A DNA stretch of 64,000 bases from Ottelia alismoides (GCA_037367405.1 JAZKJV010000087.1:124001-188000), one strand, 5' to 3'. Counted from the stretch's first letter, positions 11,847-22,579 are shown. The notes: generated by a model not told the origin, from the letters alone. Numbers and translations: made by a program.

Positions 11847-12717
11847 TTGGAGCATGTAATGCTCAACTTGGATAATCAGAAAGAAAATCTACAGACAATA
11901 TCAACTCAAAAAGCACAATTGTCAGCTGTTGTCGACGATGTTGCTTCTCATGCCGTGCAGGTGAGGAAGACGAACGGGCTGGAGTGTGAGTCAACTGAAT
12001 CTCCTCGTTGGAGAACATGTGCTTTGTACTGCGCCTATCAGAGTCACTGCAATTGAAAATGAGTCTCTACACGGAGAACTCTGGCCCGCCACAACATGTG
12101 GATAACTGCTCCATCTCTGAAAGGGTCGAAACAAGCATCGCTAATTATCCATACATAGATCTCTGAAGATGAGTCTCTCTCATAGAGACCTCGAAGTGGG
12201 TTCTCTCTCATAAGAACCTCGGTAGGATCTCGTACTAGAGTCCACGACCGCTTGAGAATGGAGTCTGAAGAAATCTCCTCGTCGGAGAATTGGGTCTCTC
12301 CCATCTGGCAAAGAGAATGGTACTCTACTCCAGAGTCCCTATGAAACCACATGAAGACCCTAGCCCACATGGCATAGGGAATGGGATCTCTACTCAGGAG
12401 TTCCCTATGGATCACATGAAAACCCTAGCCGACAAAACAAGATGATGGGGACCATAAATAATGATGGCAAACATGTGCTTACCTCACCTGAAAAGACCGC
12501 ATATATGTGCGTGTCTGAAACTGTGGACTCGGAATCAATTGTCGAGTCTGAATATCTGAACTGTAGAGTTTGGAAATATGATTGGTCTGGAGAATCTGGA
12601 ATCTGAATCTGACCTATGACTCTACATAATACTCCCCTTTTCTCCCATACTTGGTCAAAAAATTGTGATATAGACAAAGTTGGGAGAAGATAACAAAGAT
12701 GGGGAAAACGAAACATG
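11847..12717 (-). other. Internal, non-coding part of the copia-type element (3' side)
   Basis: Expected to hold the end of RNase H in an autonomous copia, but no such motif is present on the minus strand. It has repetitive phrases around TCTCTC-CAT-GAGA (about 12,160-12,420). A minus-strand ORF near 12,044-12,415 has no recognisable domain. Confidence 0.5.
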
Positions 12718-12725
12718 AATCATGC

Positions 12726-12900
12726 CAGTGTTCAGGAAATCGGCCGAGTATACCGCATACTCGGCCGCATACTCGGCCGCGGTAGGTCTGGCGCACCGAG
12801 TGGGAGTGGATCGGGCTTTAAGCGGGTCAAGCCGCATACTCGGCCGAGTATGCCGTATAGGCGGCCGGGTATGCGCCCGATTTTCTAATAGAATGTTTTT
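12726..12900 (+). repeat. Left subterminal repeats of the hAT element
   Basis: Clustered GC-rich copies of CCGCATACTCGGCCG and its reverse (CGGCCGAGTATGCCG) within 175 bp of the end. The right end has matching CCGCATACTC copies (about 16,236-16,325). In hAT elements such subterminal repeats bind transposase. Confidence 0.7.
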
Positions 12901-12904
12901 TTTA

Positions 12905-13537
12905 AAAAAATAACCAAAAATCCTAGACACTTATACCGTACCCCTAGAAACCGTAACCCTCGCACCCTAACATATCGAAAACGCGATCCCTCGCATACCC
13001 CCAACCCAACGACGAGCCCTAACTTCGCCTCCGCCAAGACGTTGGCCCCGCTCCAGCCAACACCTCCAACCCCAATCCTCGCCGGTCGCCGCCTATCCTC
13101 TCTGCTGCAGCCGAGCACCTCCAACAGCTTGGCCCTGCAGTCGAGCGTTGGTGCTACAGTCGAGCGTTGGCCCCGCAGTCGAGCACCGCCGCCAAGAGCT
13201 TGGCCCTGCAATCCTCGCCACCGCCAAGAGATTCGAGCAGGTTAGTGGAGGTTTGTAAACAGTAAATGAAATTGTTTACAAGTGGTTGTACAAGTTTTAT
13301 GCACAATCAGGTGGTTTCTTGATACATAGATAAAAGATTATACATAGATATTTCGGCCATACATACATCAAGTTTTATGCACAATCAGGTGGTTTCTTGT
13401 ACAAGTGGTTATAAACTGATTATACATAGATATTCTTAGATGCATGTGGTTTTAGAATTAGACTATTAGTTGCTTGGTTTGAGAGTTTATCATTTAATTT
13501 ATATAAAAGAGTGATTTGTTTTTCATATGTGATCATT
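12905..13537 (+). promoter_or_regulatory. 5' region of the hAT transposase gene
   Basis: Between the subterminal repeats and the ATG at 13,538. It contains a C-rich segment (12,950-13,240) that could be a non-coding first exon ending at CAGGTTAGTG (13,238-13,247), then AT-rich sequence up to the ATG, with a repeated phrase (AAGTTTTATGCACAATCAGG near 13,289 and 13,370). Promoter and any 5' UTR intron are inferred, not proven. Confidence 0.4.
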
Positions 13538-15946
13538 ATGGCAGCAATGGCCTCTCAACCAAATCATGAAGTTGTTGGAGATGCATCATCGACCCGTCAT
13601 GTCCCGTCGGGATCTAGTGATCCCGGTTGGAAATACGCATTCCTCGCTTCAAAGACTGATCCAAATACAGTCACATGTGCACTTTGTGGCAAGATTGTAA
13701 AGGGTGGTATAAATAGAATGAAGCAACATCTAGCACATGTCAAAGGAAACGTAGCGTCCTGTCCAAAGGCTGACTTTGAAATAAGAAAGGAAGTGAAGGA
13801 ATACTTGGACAATACACAAAAAAAGAAGTGCGATAAATCGAAAGATTTGCAAGAAATGAGGGATGAAGTTGCCAATGTATTCATGGGTTCAAGTGCAACT
13901 CCATATGAAAGAGAAGATAAAAGACAAAAAGTGTTAGAAGCATCTGAAGAATGCAAAATGCATCAAAGTTCAATCAAAGATGCATTTTGTAAGGAACAAC
14001 GTGCACGGGTCAATAAGTATGTGGCCAAGTTCTTTTATGACTGTCAAATTTCATTCAATGTGGTCACCCACAAGTCCTTTATTCGTATGTGTGAGGCAAT
14101 TGGTCAATATGGACCGGGATACAAGCCTCCCTCTTATTACGAGATCTCAGAGACATTGTTGAATGATGAAGTTGAGGAGACTAAGGAGTTCATAAGCAGT
14201 CATAAGCAATCTTGGAAGAAGGGTGGTTGTTCCATTATGACGGATGCTTGGACAGATATGCGGGGTAGGAGCATCATGAATTTTTGTGTGAATTCCGAGT
14301 CGGGCACATGTTTTTTAAAGTCTGTTGATTCATCATCTGAGTCTCACACTGCAGAGTATATTTTCAACTTGGTGGATGAAATTGTTCAAGAGGTTGGAGT
14401 TGATGATGTTGTTCAGGTCGTCACTGATAATGCATCGGCCAATTTAGCTGCTGGAAGGATACTTAGGACTAAGTATCCAAGGATTTTTTGGTCTTCATGT
14501 GCAGCTCATTGCATAGACCTTGTGTTGGAAGAATTTGGTAAAGAACCCAAGGTAAAAAATGCAATTACAAAGGCAAGATCTCTCACTACATTCATCTATA
14601 GCCATGCAAGGACCTTGAGCTTGATGAGGCAATTCACACAAAAGGGAGAAATTGTACGACCAGGACAAACAAGGTTTGCTACCACATTTCTCACTCTACA
14701 GAGCGTGATGGACAAAAAGGAGAAGTTGAGATTGATGTTCTCGTCTGATGAATGGAGGCAATGCAAGTGGTCAAGGACAAAGAAAGGAGAAATGTCTTCA
14801 TCTATTGTTTTCAGTGCTGCATTTTGGAACCAAGTGTCTATGACCTTGAAGATCTTCTCTCCCTTGGTTTATGTTTTGCGCATTGTTGATGGGGATCAAA
14901 GACCATCCATGGGATTCATATATGGTTCATTATTGGATGCTAGAAAGGAAATAATGTCAGTGTTCAAAGACAATGAAGCACAATACAAACCTTTTATCGA
15001 TGGCATTGACTCAAAATCAAAGGGTAGGTTGGATAGCCCTCTTCATCTTGCTGCTTATTTTCTTAATCCATATTACTACTATAGAGATAGTAGTGTCATT
15101 GAAAGGGGGGGCTGTGTCGTGGAGGGCTTCATGCAATGCATGGAAATTTTTTATCCTGATTTGGAAATTCAAGATGTAATCACATCAAAGGAGCTGTTCT
15201 TGTACAAAAATGCACAAGGATCTTTTGGCAAGCCGTTAGCTGTGAAACAAAGATCGACACCCGACGACCAATTTAGGCCGGGTATTGTAATTATTTCATA
15301 TTAATTAGCATCATCAATTTAGTTTTTTATAGTATAGCTTATTCATAAAATTTCTCATATGTAGATAATTGGTGGATGTTATATGGTGGAGAGTGTCCTC
15401 ATCTAACGGCTATGGCAATGAGGATTTTGAAGTTGACATCCTCCTCTTCTGGATGTGAAAGGAATTGGAGCATTTTCTCATCGGTAATTCAAAGTCTATT
15501 GCTAATACTTGTCATTTATAAGTAGTGAATGTAATGATATATTGTTTGAATTGTAGATTCATACAAAGAAGAGGAATAAACTTGAAATCAAGAGGTTGAA
15601 TGATTTGGTATTTGTTAAATCTAACTCAAGATTGAGAGAGCGTCAGATGACAAAAGGCAAGGATCCATTAGTTTCCAAGGATCGTAATAATGTAAGTGAG
15701 TGGATTGCAGAAGGAGAAGGAGAGGAAGAGGTATTTCCAGGATCAGGATTAACATGGAACCTTGTAGCTGAGGCAACTGGTGCAGAAGATCTTGTGCAAC
15801 ATAGACGAAGTCAAAGAATTGTTGATGCATCAAGGCCTACTACATTGGAAGATGATGATGAAGCCGATGAGTTTGCAACCGATGAAGAGAGTGACGACGA
15901 CCCTATTCCTCAAGTTGAATTTGCAGATGAATGGCAATCAGAATGA
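13538..15946 (+). CDS. hAT transposase, 3 exons, 750 residues, uninterrupted
   Basis: Cuts and pastes hAT DNA. Exons are 13,538-15,281, 15,365-15,483 and 15,557-15,946. Both introns (82 and 73 bp) are GT-AG, and the joined frame has no internal stop. Start chosen as the first ATG in frame. Domains: BED zinc finger at residues about 29-80 (ligands Cys47, Cys50, His64 with Cys75 or His67). DUF659/RNase H-like core with catalytic candidates Asp236 (TDAWTD) and Asp297 (VVTDNAS), and the Cys321-x2-His324 motif (CAAHC). C-terminal hAT dimerisation domain across exons 1-2 (WWMLYG near 584, then CERNWSIFS). An acidic tail is encoded by exon 3. Length is normal for plant hAT transposases. The catalytic Glu was not assigned. 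Whether it is expressed cannot be judged from sequence. Confidence 0.92.
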
Positions 15947-16345
15947 AGCTTTTGGAAGCTTCATGTTTTTGGATGCTTTATTTTTTGACATCATTTTGAA
16001 TGCCCTTATTTTGAGAACTTATTTGTATTTGTTGAAAACACTTGGAGGAAGACATGTTGTCATATGCGCTTTCAATTGATGCTTTTGCTCATTTGCTCTA
16101 AATTACTTTTTATCACAATAGTTTTGTTCCTAGTACCTTCAATTCCTTATTATTATACTCAAGAGATAATATTTAGAGGATATTAACATAGTATTAAATA
16201 TTTATTTATACTTTTAATAATAAAAAATACCAAACCGCATAAAACCGCATACTCCCCGCATACTCTCCCGCATACCGCATACTCTCTATTCAGTGACCCC
16301 TCCGACTGAATACCGCATACCGCCTTCCTGAACATTGAATCATGC

Positions 16346-17352
16346 ATTTATTTTTTTTGCAAAAACTTTCTTTTTCCAGCTATTTTCTTCTCCCTTTTTT
16401 TAATAGCCAACTCATTTTTTCCGCATACGATTTTTTACGCACCTTTTTCTCCCAGCTATTTCCTTATAGTCGTCACATTTTTTTACGGATTCTCTCCTTT
16501 TTTCAATAAAATAATAAATCTTGGAAGAACGCAACCATTAGAAGGGCACTGCCACGGATTGTAAGAGGAGGGGCGGCATTTCTGGATGCACTGAAGCCTA
16601 TCACCACCTAGAGTCGACGCCGCCATCGAAAGGGGCTTGTAGCGAGATGCGGCTCGCCTAGAGGTGACCTGGAAAGAAGCCGTGATGGGGTTGGCTTGCA
16701 GCAATGGGGTTCGATCCCGCGCCGCCTGCGCGAGACTCAAGCGAAGAGGAAGGGTTTTGGAGGAGGGTGCCACCTGTGCACGAAGAATCACGTCGCTGGA
16801 GATGCGCATCGTTGGGGGATCAGTTCAAATGATCTGGTCGCAGAGTGCGTTGTCTGAATATCACGACGGCATTGTATTGTTTCAAGGAAAAAAAACTGAT
16901 GTTCTTGTTCATTGACGCGGAACTAGGGTTTCGAAAACCTTAGTTGCCTGAAACCTCAGGAGCATGGATCCTCAGAATTTGACGATGATATTCAGAATAT
17001 CAGAATATGTTGATTCATCTCCATTCTGGAGGGATAAACTTCCTCGGGATCCATGTTAGAAAATATGAAATGCGGGATTGACGATGGCGTCGAGATCATG
17101 CATGGAGAAGCGTACATTTGGAGATGTTGTCATGCAAAACTTTAGGGTTTCAGACAAAAACCCTAATTTCCTTCTCAAAAATGATGATGACGATCTTCGG
17201 ATTATGAACCTCCATGTTGCTGGACAGAATTTAGAGTTTCAATAGAAACCTTAAACTTGGACAGAATTTGAAAATAATAATCATCTTCAAGAACAACTTG
17301 ATAATCGAATCTCGAAAACAAAAAAATATTCAAGAACAACTCCTCGAGAATC
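16346..17352 (-). other. Internal, non-coding part of the copia-type element (5' side)
   Basis: Leader region next to the PBS. Minus- and plus-strand ORFs near 16,483-16,915 have no recognisable retroelement domain. The 17,060-17,350 part has repeated leader-like phrases (AACCCTAATTTCC, CAAGAACAACT). Confidence 0.5.
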
Positions 17353-17370
17353 GAACCTGCTCTGATACCA
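17353..17370 (-). promoter_or_regulatory. Primer-binding site (initiator tRNA-Met type)
   Basis: Reverse complement reads TGGTATCAGAGCAGGTTC directly against the 5' LTR. TGGTATCAGAGC is the standard plant copia site for priming minus-strand DNA from initiator tRNA-Met. Confidence 0.85.
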
Positions 17371-17681
17371 TGTTAGAAAATAGGATGCGAAAGTGTGTCA
17401 GAGAAATAAAGACAAAACATGGAAGAACAAGGGATTTAACGTGGAACTCTACTCACTAAGGAGCGGGGTGAAACCACGGGAGAACGCCTCAAAGGGTTGA
17501 TAGTCTATTGCTTTTCTCATTGGATACAATAGGTGTGGGGGTCTATATATAGTCCCCACTGAGTCTGTACATCTCCCAACTGGTAGATGTGGGACTAAAC
17601 TCATGGATGTGGTAAATGGATCCTGGAGAGATCCATTTACCCATCTCCCACATAAGTAACGCATAACCAAATACTTCAACA
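17371..17681 (-). mobile_element. 5' LTR of the antisense copia-type element
   Basis: Partner of 11,524-11,833, with scattered substitutions between the two. Ends TG...CA, immediately followed by the TSD TTTTC. Confidence 0.9.
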
Positions 17682-17686
17682 TTTTC

Positions 17687-18159
17687 ACTATATATTGTGA
17701 AAGGGAAAAAACGATACAGAGAAATCTAGTCCTAGGGAGTTTATATAGTACTCTCAATACAAAGAATCAAAAAGTCAGAAGGATCCAAATACCCAAATAA
17801 AAATCTATTTCGGTATGGGAGTGTTTCCCATACTACCCCGATGTAGGGAATTGGGTTTACATGCTCCCACTAGCTTGCCCCCCATCCAGATCCCCACGAT
17901 GGTAGGGTATGGTACGGCGTTGAGCTTCGCCTATCCTTCTTATGGAGGACTTATGGAGGTGCAGAAAACGATCCTTTAACCGGGTTCAGCATAATTTTAT
18001 GATTAGTATTCAGGGCATAACAACATCTTGAAAGTGTGAAGATGACTTGAGAGCACTAAGCACAACAGAAATTAGAATGGAGCTTGAGGGCTTGAGAATT
18101 GCACATGCATTTGAGAATATAGTAGCTCACAGCTCAGATTGCAGGAATAAAAATACTTG
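17687..18159. other. Old repeat sequence between two copia-type insertions
   Basis: Contains a TATA-like TTTATATAGTACTCTC near 17,740 and promoter-like text, possibly an older LTR in antisense. It is interrupted on the left by the 11,524-17,681 insertion. No coding domain. Confidence 0.35.
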
Positions 18160-18164
18160 AGTTG

Positions 18165-19165
18165 TGTGGAAACGTAACAAAGAGAATAGAATTGTTGTCT
18201 TATTCAAGAGGTCTAGGGCTCCTTATATAGGAGGAAACCCTAGAGAGCCCAATAAAGAGGAAAATACAATAATACCCCCTACAGGGAATTACAACGATAA
18301 AATAGAACTGTAGACTAAATATTACTAACACTCCCCCTCAAGTTGAAGCATATTTATCATTCATGCCCAACTTGGAGATTATCCATGAGAGGCGCTTCTT
18401 GGGTAAGGCTTTTGTGAAAACATCTACAAATTGAATATCAGTGGCAATGTGAGGAGTAGTGATCTTCCCACTTCGGACAGCATCACGAACAAAATGGCAG
18501 TCAATCTCTAGCCAAGATGCCCTACGAACATCACTGGGAGGACCGAAGTGGTCGAGCGACACCTAGGCGACGACGCTGGAAGGGTGGCGGCAGTGCTGGG
18601 GAGCAAAGATGCCCTAGGAACGTCGTTGGGAGGCCCGAGGAGGCCTAGCAGCACCCAGGAGGTGACGGTGAAGGATCCTAGGCGTCGCTAGGGGCCTTCT
18701 GAAGCCTAGGCGACACTGAGGAATGTCGTTGTGAGGTCTAAGGTGCCCTTGTGGCACCCGTTGTTGGCATTGGATGATCGCAGGAGCCCCGTGGGGGGCC
18801 TGGCGACGTCGCTAGGCGCCAGCAAGGAGGGATTGGAAGGCCTGGTGGAGCCCAAGGATCGGTGGAGGACGACGTATGGCAGTGTTGGAGGAAGCTTTGC
18901 GGCATCCTACGGCATGGGTCCAGGTTGCACGAGAATAGGTCTTCTGGTGGAAGCGGGTGTTAGGTCAGAACATTGGTCTAGGATCGTTGCTCTGACACCA
19001 TGTGGAAACGTAACAAATAGAATAGAATTTTTGTCTTATTCAAGAGGTCTAGGGCTCTTTATATAGGAGGAAACCCTAGAGAGCTCAATAAAGAGGAAAT
19101 ACAATAGTACCCCCTACAGGGAATTACAATGATAAAATAGAATTGTAGACTAAATATTACTAACA
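18165..19165 (-). mobile_element. Internally deleted copia element, LTRs and TSD intact
   Basis: LTRs at 18,165-18,330 and 19,001-19,165 (166 and 165 bp, starting TGTGGAAACGTAACAAA) with a perfect TSD AGTTG (18,160-18,164 and 19,166-19,170). PPT complement CTCCCCCTCAAG at 18,331-18,342. PBS complement ending CTCTGACACCA at 19,000, in minus sense TGGTGTCAGAGCAACGATCC. Only 670 bp remain between the LTRs, so it is a deletion derivative that would need help in trans. Confidence 0.92.
18338..18562 (-). pseudogene. Copia RNase H C-terminal fragment
   Basis: The minus strand encodes ASWLEIDCHFVRDAVRSGKI, then VDVFTKALPKKRL, then the usual copia pol end KLGMNDKYAST before the PPT. This is the last roughly 65 residues of RNase H. 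Upstream it joins abruptly to GC-rich leader sequence with repeats of the type GATGCCCTAGG (18,519 and 18,609), the internal deletion junction. No active site remains. Confidence 0.85.
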
Positions 19166-19170
19166 AGTTG

Positions 19171-20820
19171 CATGTATTGTCTATCATGAAAGGGGACTTA
19201 GATACCTTATTTATAGGCTTGAGAGGTCTTAATGACCATTTAATGTAGGTAAATAGGGTTAGGCAGAAGATCACCAATGACTAGTATCAAAATATGCATT
19301 TCAAAACAAATTAGTCAACTGAAGGACATGTTCAGCCGACTGAAATTCAAATTAGCGACTGATATGACTGGATTTTTTCGTGATTTTAAAAACTGGGATT
19401 AACATTCCAGAAATTATTGTTGAGGAAAAATCAGTCGGATAGATTTTTGTGGATAATCGAGTGAAAAAAGAGAGAGTGAGCATTTTACTGGATAGATTTT
19501 AGCTGAGTGAGGTTTAAGAATAGTGGACTAATGAGCACATTAGTCGACCGATCAAGTCTCTCCCATCGTTCTCTCCATTTTGTCCGGATCAGTCTCTTTC
19601 ATCTCTCTCTGCATCCACTTGATTCCCATCGATTCCCACAACATAGTTGCATAAAAGATGAGTACAACCTATACCTGATTTCGTTTAGAACTCAACAAGA
19701 AGAGTGATCGAATCTCTAATTAAAACAAGGGCACGCATAGACAGCCTATGCAAAGGTAAATATGGGTTTACTGTGAGATAAGAGTGTGTGCAATTTAAAA
19801 ACTCTACAGTAAACAAATATCCAATTGTGCCTATTCCCAGATCTGGGGTGTGCTAGTACCATGAGTTGTTGAACAAGAGAACGTAGCACAGTGGAAGGGT
19901 CCTCCAACCTCTGCAGTCGTGTTGGCAGTTGCAACTTGCAAGCATCCTTTAAACCCATACACAAGGGGATGGAACTCGGATCTTCCATTTAGGAAGCGCG
20001 TGCCTTGGGTAAATAACAAATTGCATATCTCCTCAAAGAAACAAACCCATTCTGATCCATAATTTTAGTTAATCCCTTAGCTAAAGATAGAAGAGCCAGC
20101 GATTCCTTAAGGAAGACATTCTCCACTTGGTTATGGAATTATACTCAAACTGTTTGTGCGTGGGCAAAGGAGAGACAGATCTTAGATATTTTCAGTTAGA
20201 AATGCGGGGTTTGTATGAATACATGATATTGTTATCCTCAAGTCCTCTCCAAAGATTAGAAAAATCAGGACAGCGTTAATGTTCTACGTAATCTCACTAC
20301 ATAAAACGCGCAAAAAATAGCAACTACAGCCAGGTTGATAGAAATCATCCTAGACGAGTAGGGTTGGCAAAGAAAGGTTTGCAGTCCTCTTTCTCCTACT
20401 AAGCATCATGACAGAGACGAATAACCGCATCAACATCACATATTTTCCAGACGGGTCCAGATCTGCATTACCGAATCCCGACATCAGCTTTGCAAGCGTA
20501 AGCTTGCAGAATTCCTCATTAAGCTGCTAGCGCATAAGAAAGGAGCAGGATCTGAGGTTCCCTACAATGCAAGGACAATTCTCCGAATTCGAGACCCGAC
20601 AGATGCAAAGAGGGGATAAAAAGAACTTCGTTAACTGCTCACCAGATCCATCCCATCCCCAATTTCCCATCCACCAATAATCACTAACTGTTCCATCACG
20701 CAGAGAATGCACTTCCTTAATTAGCCTCCCGCGAGATCACTCAAATCGACGTCACTCGAACAAACACAACTCATCCACACATTTAGCACCAAAAAACACG
20801 CAAAATTTCGAACAATAGAT
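19171..20820. other. Non-coding region between the copia derivative and the epimerase exons
   Basis: 19,171-19,700 resembles degraded LTR sequence with repeated AGTCGAC/AGTCGGAT-type words. 19,750-20,820 is ordinary AT-moderate sequence that would be intron 2 of the epimerase gene on the minus strand. I looked for the next epimerase exon and did not find it. Minus-strand ORFs near 19,750-20,020 and 20,527 look fortuitous. Confidence 0.4.
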
Positions 20821-20825
20821 CTTAC

Positions 20826-21167
20826 TTGGTCTCTGAGAAGAGCCTCTCAACAAGCTCGCGGTCCCGTAGATCGCCCTGCACGGATCCAGAAGAAAGCACT
20901 ATCCTTACTTGACAACAAAATGCGGAAGATAACCAGCAGTTGATGACGAGCGCTTACGAGATGGAATTGGAGGTTGGCGGCGCAATCGGCACCGGCGAGG
21001 TCCCTGACGCGATGGACGGACTGCTCGACGGCATTGTCGAGGTTATCGATGATGGCGACCTTGAAGCCTTCCTTGAGGAGCTGCAGCACCGTGTGGGTGC
21101 CGATGAAGCCCGCGCCGCCGGTGACGAGGATGCTGTGGTTCGTCCCCAAGCCCACCCCGCTCGTCAT
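20826..21167 (-). CDS. UGE: UDP-glucose 4-epimerase, first two exons only (partial gene)
   Basis: UDP-glucose 4-epimerase interconverts UDP-glucose and UDP-galactose with bound NAD, in the cytosol, for galactose use and wall polysaccharide supply. Exon 1 (21,167 down to 20,958, 70 residues) holds the Rossmann NAD-binding motif TGGAGFIG (Gly17-x2-Gly20-x2-Gly23) and DNLDN at 41-45. The donor is GTAAGC. Exon 2 (20,875 down to 20,826) encodes GDLRDRELVERLFSET, with acceptor TGCAG and donor GTAAGA. Intron 1 is 82 bp. The exon with the HFAGLKAVGES-type segment and the catalytic Tyr-x3-Lys is not visible anywhere to the left. This is either a gene with a very long, transposon-filled intron continuing beyond the window or a truncated gene copy. 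Exon 1 is very GC-rich, as in many monocot genes. Confidence 0.85.
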
Positions 21168-21480
21168 TGGTGGATGGGGGAAGGGGGGAGGAGATCGGGT
21201 GCGTCTCCTGTCCTGATAGCTCAGCTTGAGATGAGGTGAGGTTCGTGACTGATGAGCTGAAAGGTGGAGCTATTCGAATGCAGCGTTGGCGGTGTCGGAT
21301 AAAGCGTGGGGAGGGTGGGAAAATGGAAGTCCACCCCTCCTTGCTCCGGATGGGTGCATCCGTTTGTTTTGTATTAAAGAGGAGAGGTTGTTGGATTTAG
21401 TCTCCTCTGCTGCTCTGTTTGTCGCCTCTATTTTCCCATTTCCGGGGACTTTCTCCGTGAAGATTATTTATATAAATAGA
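21168..21480 (-). promoter_or_regulatory. Putative 5' UTR and promoter of the epimerase gene
   Basis: Upstream of the ATG is a C/T-rich leader (minus sense CTCCTCCCCCCTTCCCCC near 21,180-21,197), as in many plant 5' UTRs. A TATA-like palindrome TTATTTATATAAATA lies at 21,464-21,478, about 300 bp upstream. A foldback element starts directly behind it, so proximal promoter space is short. Confidence 0.4.
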
Positions 21481-21504
21481 GAATGTCTCGGCCTTAGTTT
21501 TGAT

Positions 21505-21802
21505 ACTGTTTTCAAAAATATTGTCATGTATATTCATCTATATATTCCTCATGTATGTCATTCGAATTTCATCAGAAACAGATATTCGTATAACTTTCAT
21601 CTAGAACAAGTCTATTACAACAATTTTAAAACCGTTAAAATTACATATTCTATTTAGAGAGTATATGAATCTCTATTTCTGACACACAAGAGGGATATAT
21701 AGATGGATATACATGATTTTATTTTACAAAAAAAATTAAAAATACAGAAAAATAGCATGGGGCAGTCAGTTGGCTGCCCATAGGGGCAGCCCCATTATTC
21801 CC
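21505..21802. mobile_element. Foldback element E0 (left end eroded)
   Basis: Diverged member of the hairpin family described at 59.7-63.2 kb. Arms carry TTTCATCAGAAACAGA and TCTCTATTTCTGACAC. The right end has GGCAGTCAGTTGGCTGCCC and GGGGCAGCCCCAT before (TA)n. The left terminal block is missing. Confidence 0.7.
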
Positions 21803-21817
21803 ATATATACATATATA

Positions 21818-22140
21818 GGGGAAAATGGGGGTGCCCCTAGTTAGCTCCCCCCGCCCCATTTTCCCTAGTTTTTTTTTTGAAAAATTCTTCTGTGAGTATT
21901 CATCACTATATCCCTATATTATGCCATTCAAATTTCGTGCAAAACAGAGACTCCTACGGCCTCCATCTAAACGGTCATTTTTTAACGGTCCCATGATTTT
22001 ATAAATCTGGATAGAGGCCGTAAAAGTCTCTGTTTCTCACGAATTTTGAATGACATAATATAGGGATATAATTATGAATTTATACGTTTTAAAAAATAAA
22101 AAAAATACGGGGAAATTGGACTCCCCCTGGGGGGCAGCCC
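21818..22140 (+). mobile_element. Foldback element E1
   Basis: Starts GGGGAAAATGGGGG after TATATA. Left arm CGTGCAAAACAGAGACTCCT, right arm AGTCTCTGTTTCTCACGAA. The loop contains TTTTTTAACGGT (plus orientation). Terminal block is of the GCTCCCC type. The right end abuts (GT)n instead of (TA)n. Confidence 0.85.
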
Positions 22141-22200
22141 GTGTGTGTGTGTGTGTGCGCGCGCGCGTGCGTGTACGTGTGCGTGTGCGTGTGTGTGTGT
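22141..22200. repeat. (GT)n/(GC)n microsatellite between E1 and E2
   Basis: Sixty bases of alternating purine-pyrimidine GT, GC and GTAC, with Z-DNA-forming potential. It takes the place usually held by (TA)n between family members. Confidence 0.95.
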
Positions 22201-22577
22201 AAAATGGGGTTGCCCCTTTGGGGCAGCCAACATGGCTGCCCCCACGTCATTTTGGGCATTTTTTATTTTTGTTGAAAAATATCGCTATGTATATTCATTC
22301 ATATATCCCTCCTATATGCCATTCGAATTTCGTCAGAAACAGAGACTCCGAAGGCCTCCATCCAGACAATCATTTTTTAACGGTGACAGGATTTTTTAAA
22401 TTGACACCATCTCGATGGAGGTCATAGGAGTCTCTATTTCTGACAAATTCGAATGGCGTATAGGAGGGATATAGGAATGAATATACATGATTTTATTTTA
22501 AAAAAAATAAAAAAAATGCCGAAAATAGGGAACGGGGCAGCCATGTTGGCTGCCCCCAAGGGACAGCCCCATTAAAT

Positions 22578-22579
<2 letters not shown>
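22201..22579 (+). mobile_element. Foldback element E2
   Basis: About 380 bp. Left end has GGCAGCCAACATGGCTGCC and the right end GGCAGCCATGTTGGCTGCC. Arms TCGTCAGAAACAGAGACTCC and GGAGTCTCTATTTCTGACAA. Loop TTTTTTAACGGTGACAGG (plus orientation). Followed by (TA)n at 22,580-22,620. Confidence 0.9.

Larger units (their letters stand above)
12726..16337 (+). mobile_element. Complete hAT DNA transposon (3.6 kb), potentially autonomous
   Basis: Terminal inverted repeats CAGTGTTCAGGAA (12,726) and TTCCTGAACATTG (ending 16,337), differing by one base, flanked by a perfect 8-bp TSD AATCATGC (12,718-12,725 and 16,338-16,345). An 8-bp TSD and CA(G)TG ends are diagnostic of hAT. Both subterminal regions carry repeats of CCGCATACTC/CGGCCGAGTAT, likely transposase-binding sites. 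The element sits inside the antisense copia-type element, so it is the younger insertion. It contains one uninterrupted transposase gene. Confidence 0.95.
11524..17681 (-). mobile_element. Non-autonomous copia-type LTR retrotransposon, complete ends
   Basis: Two LTRs of 310 and 311 bp in direct orientation, flanked by a perfect 5-bp TSD TTTTC (11,519-11,523 and 17,682-17,686). Orientation is minus: the PBS lies next to the right LTR and the polypurine tract next to the left LTR. Without the nested hAT the internal region is about 1.9 kb. I see no gag or pol domain in it, so it must depend on proteins from another element, as TRIM or LARD elements do. Confidence 0.9.

Noticed and set aside
20940..21239. 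Plus-strand ORFs of about 80-99 residues over the epimerase exon
   Set aside because: Antisense shadows of a GC-rich coding exon.
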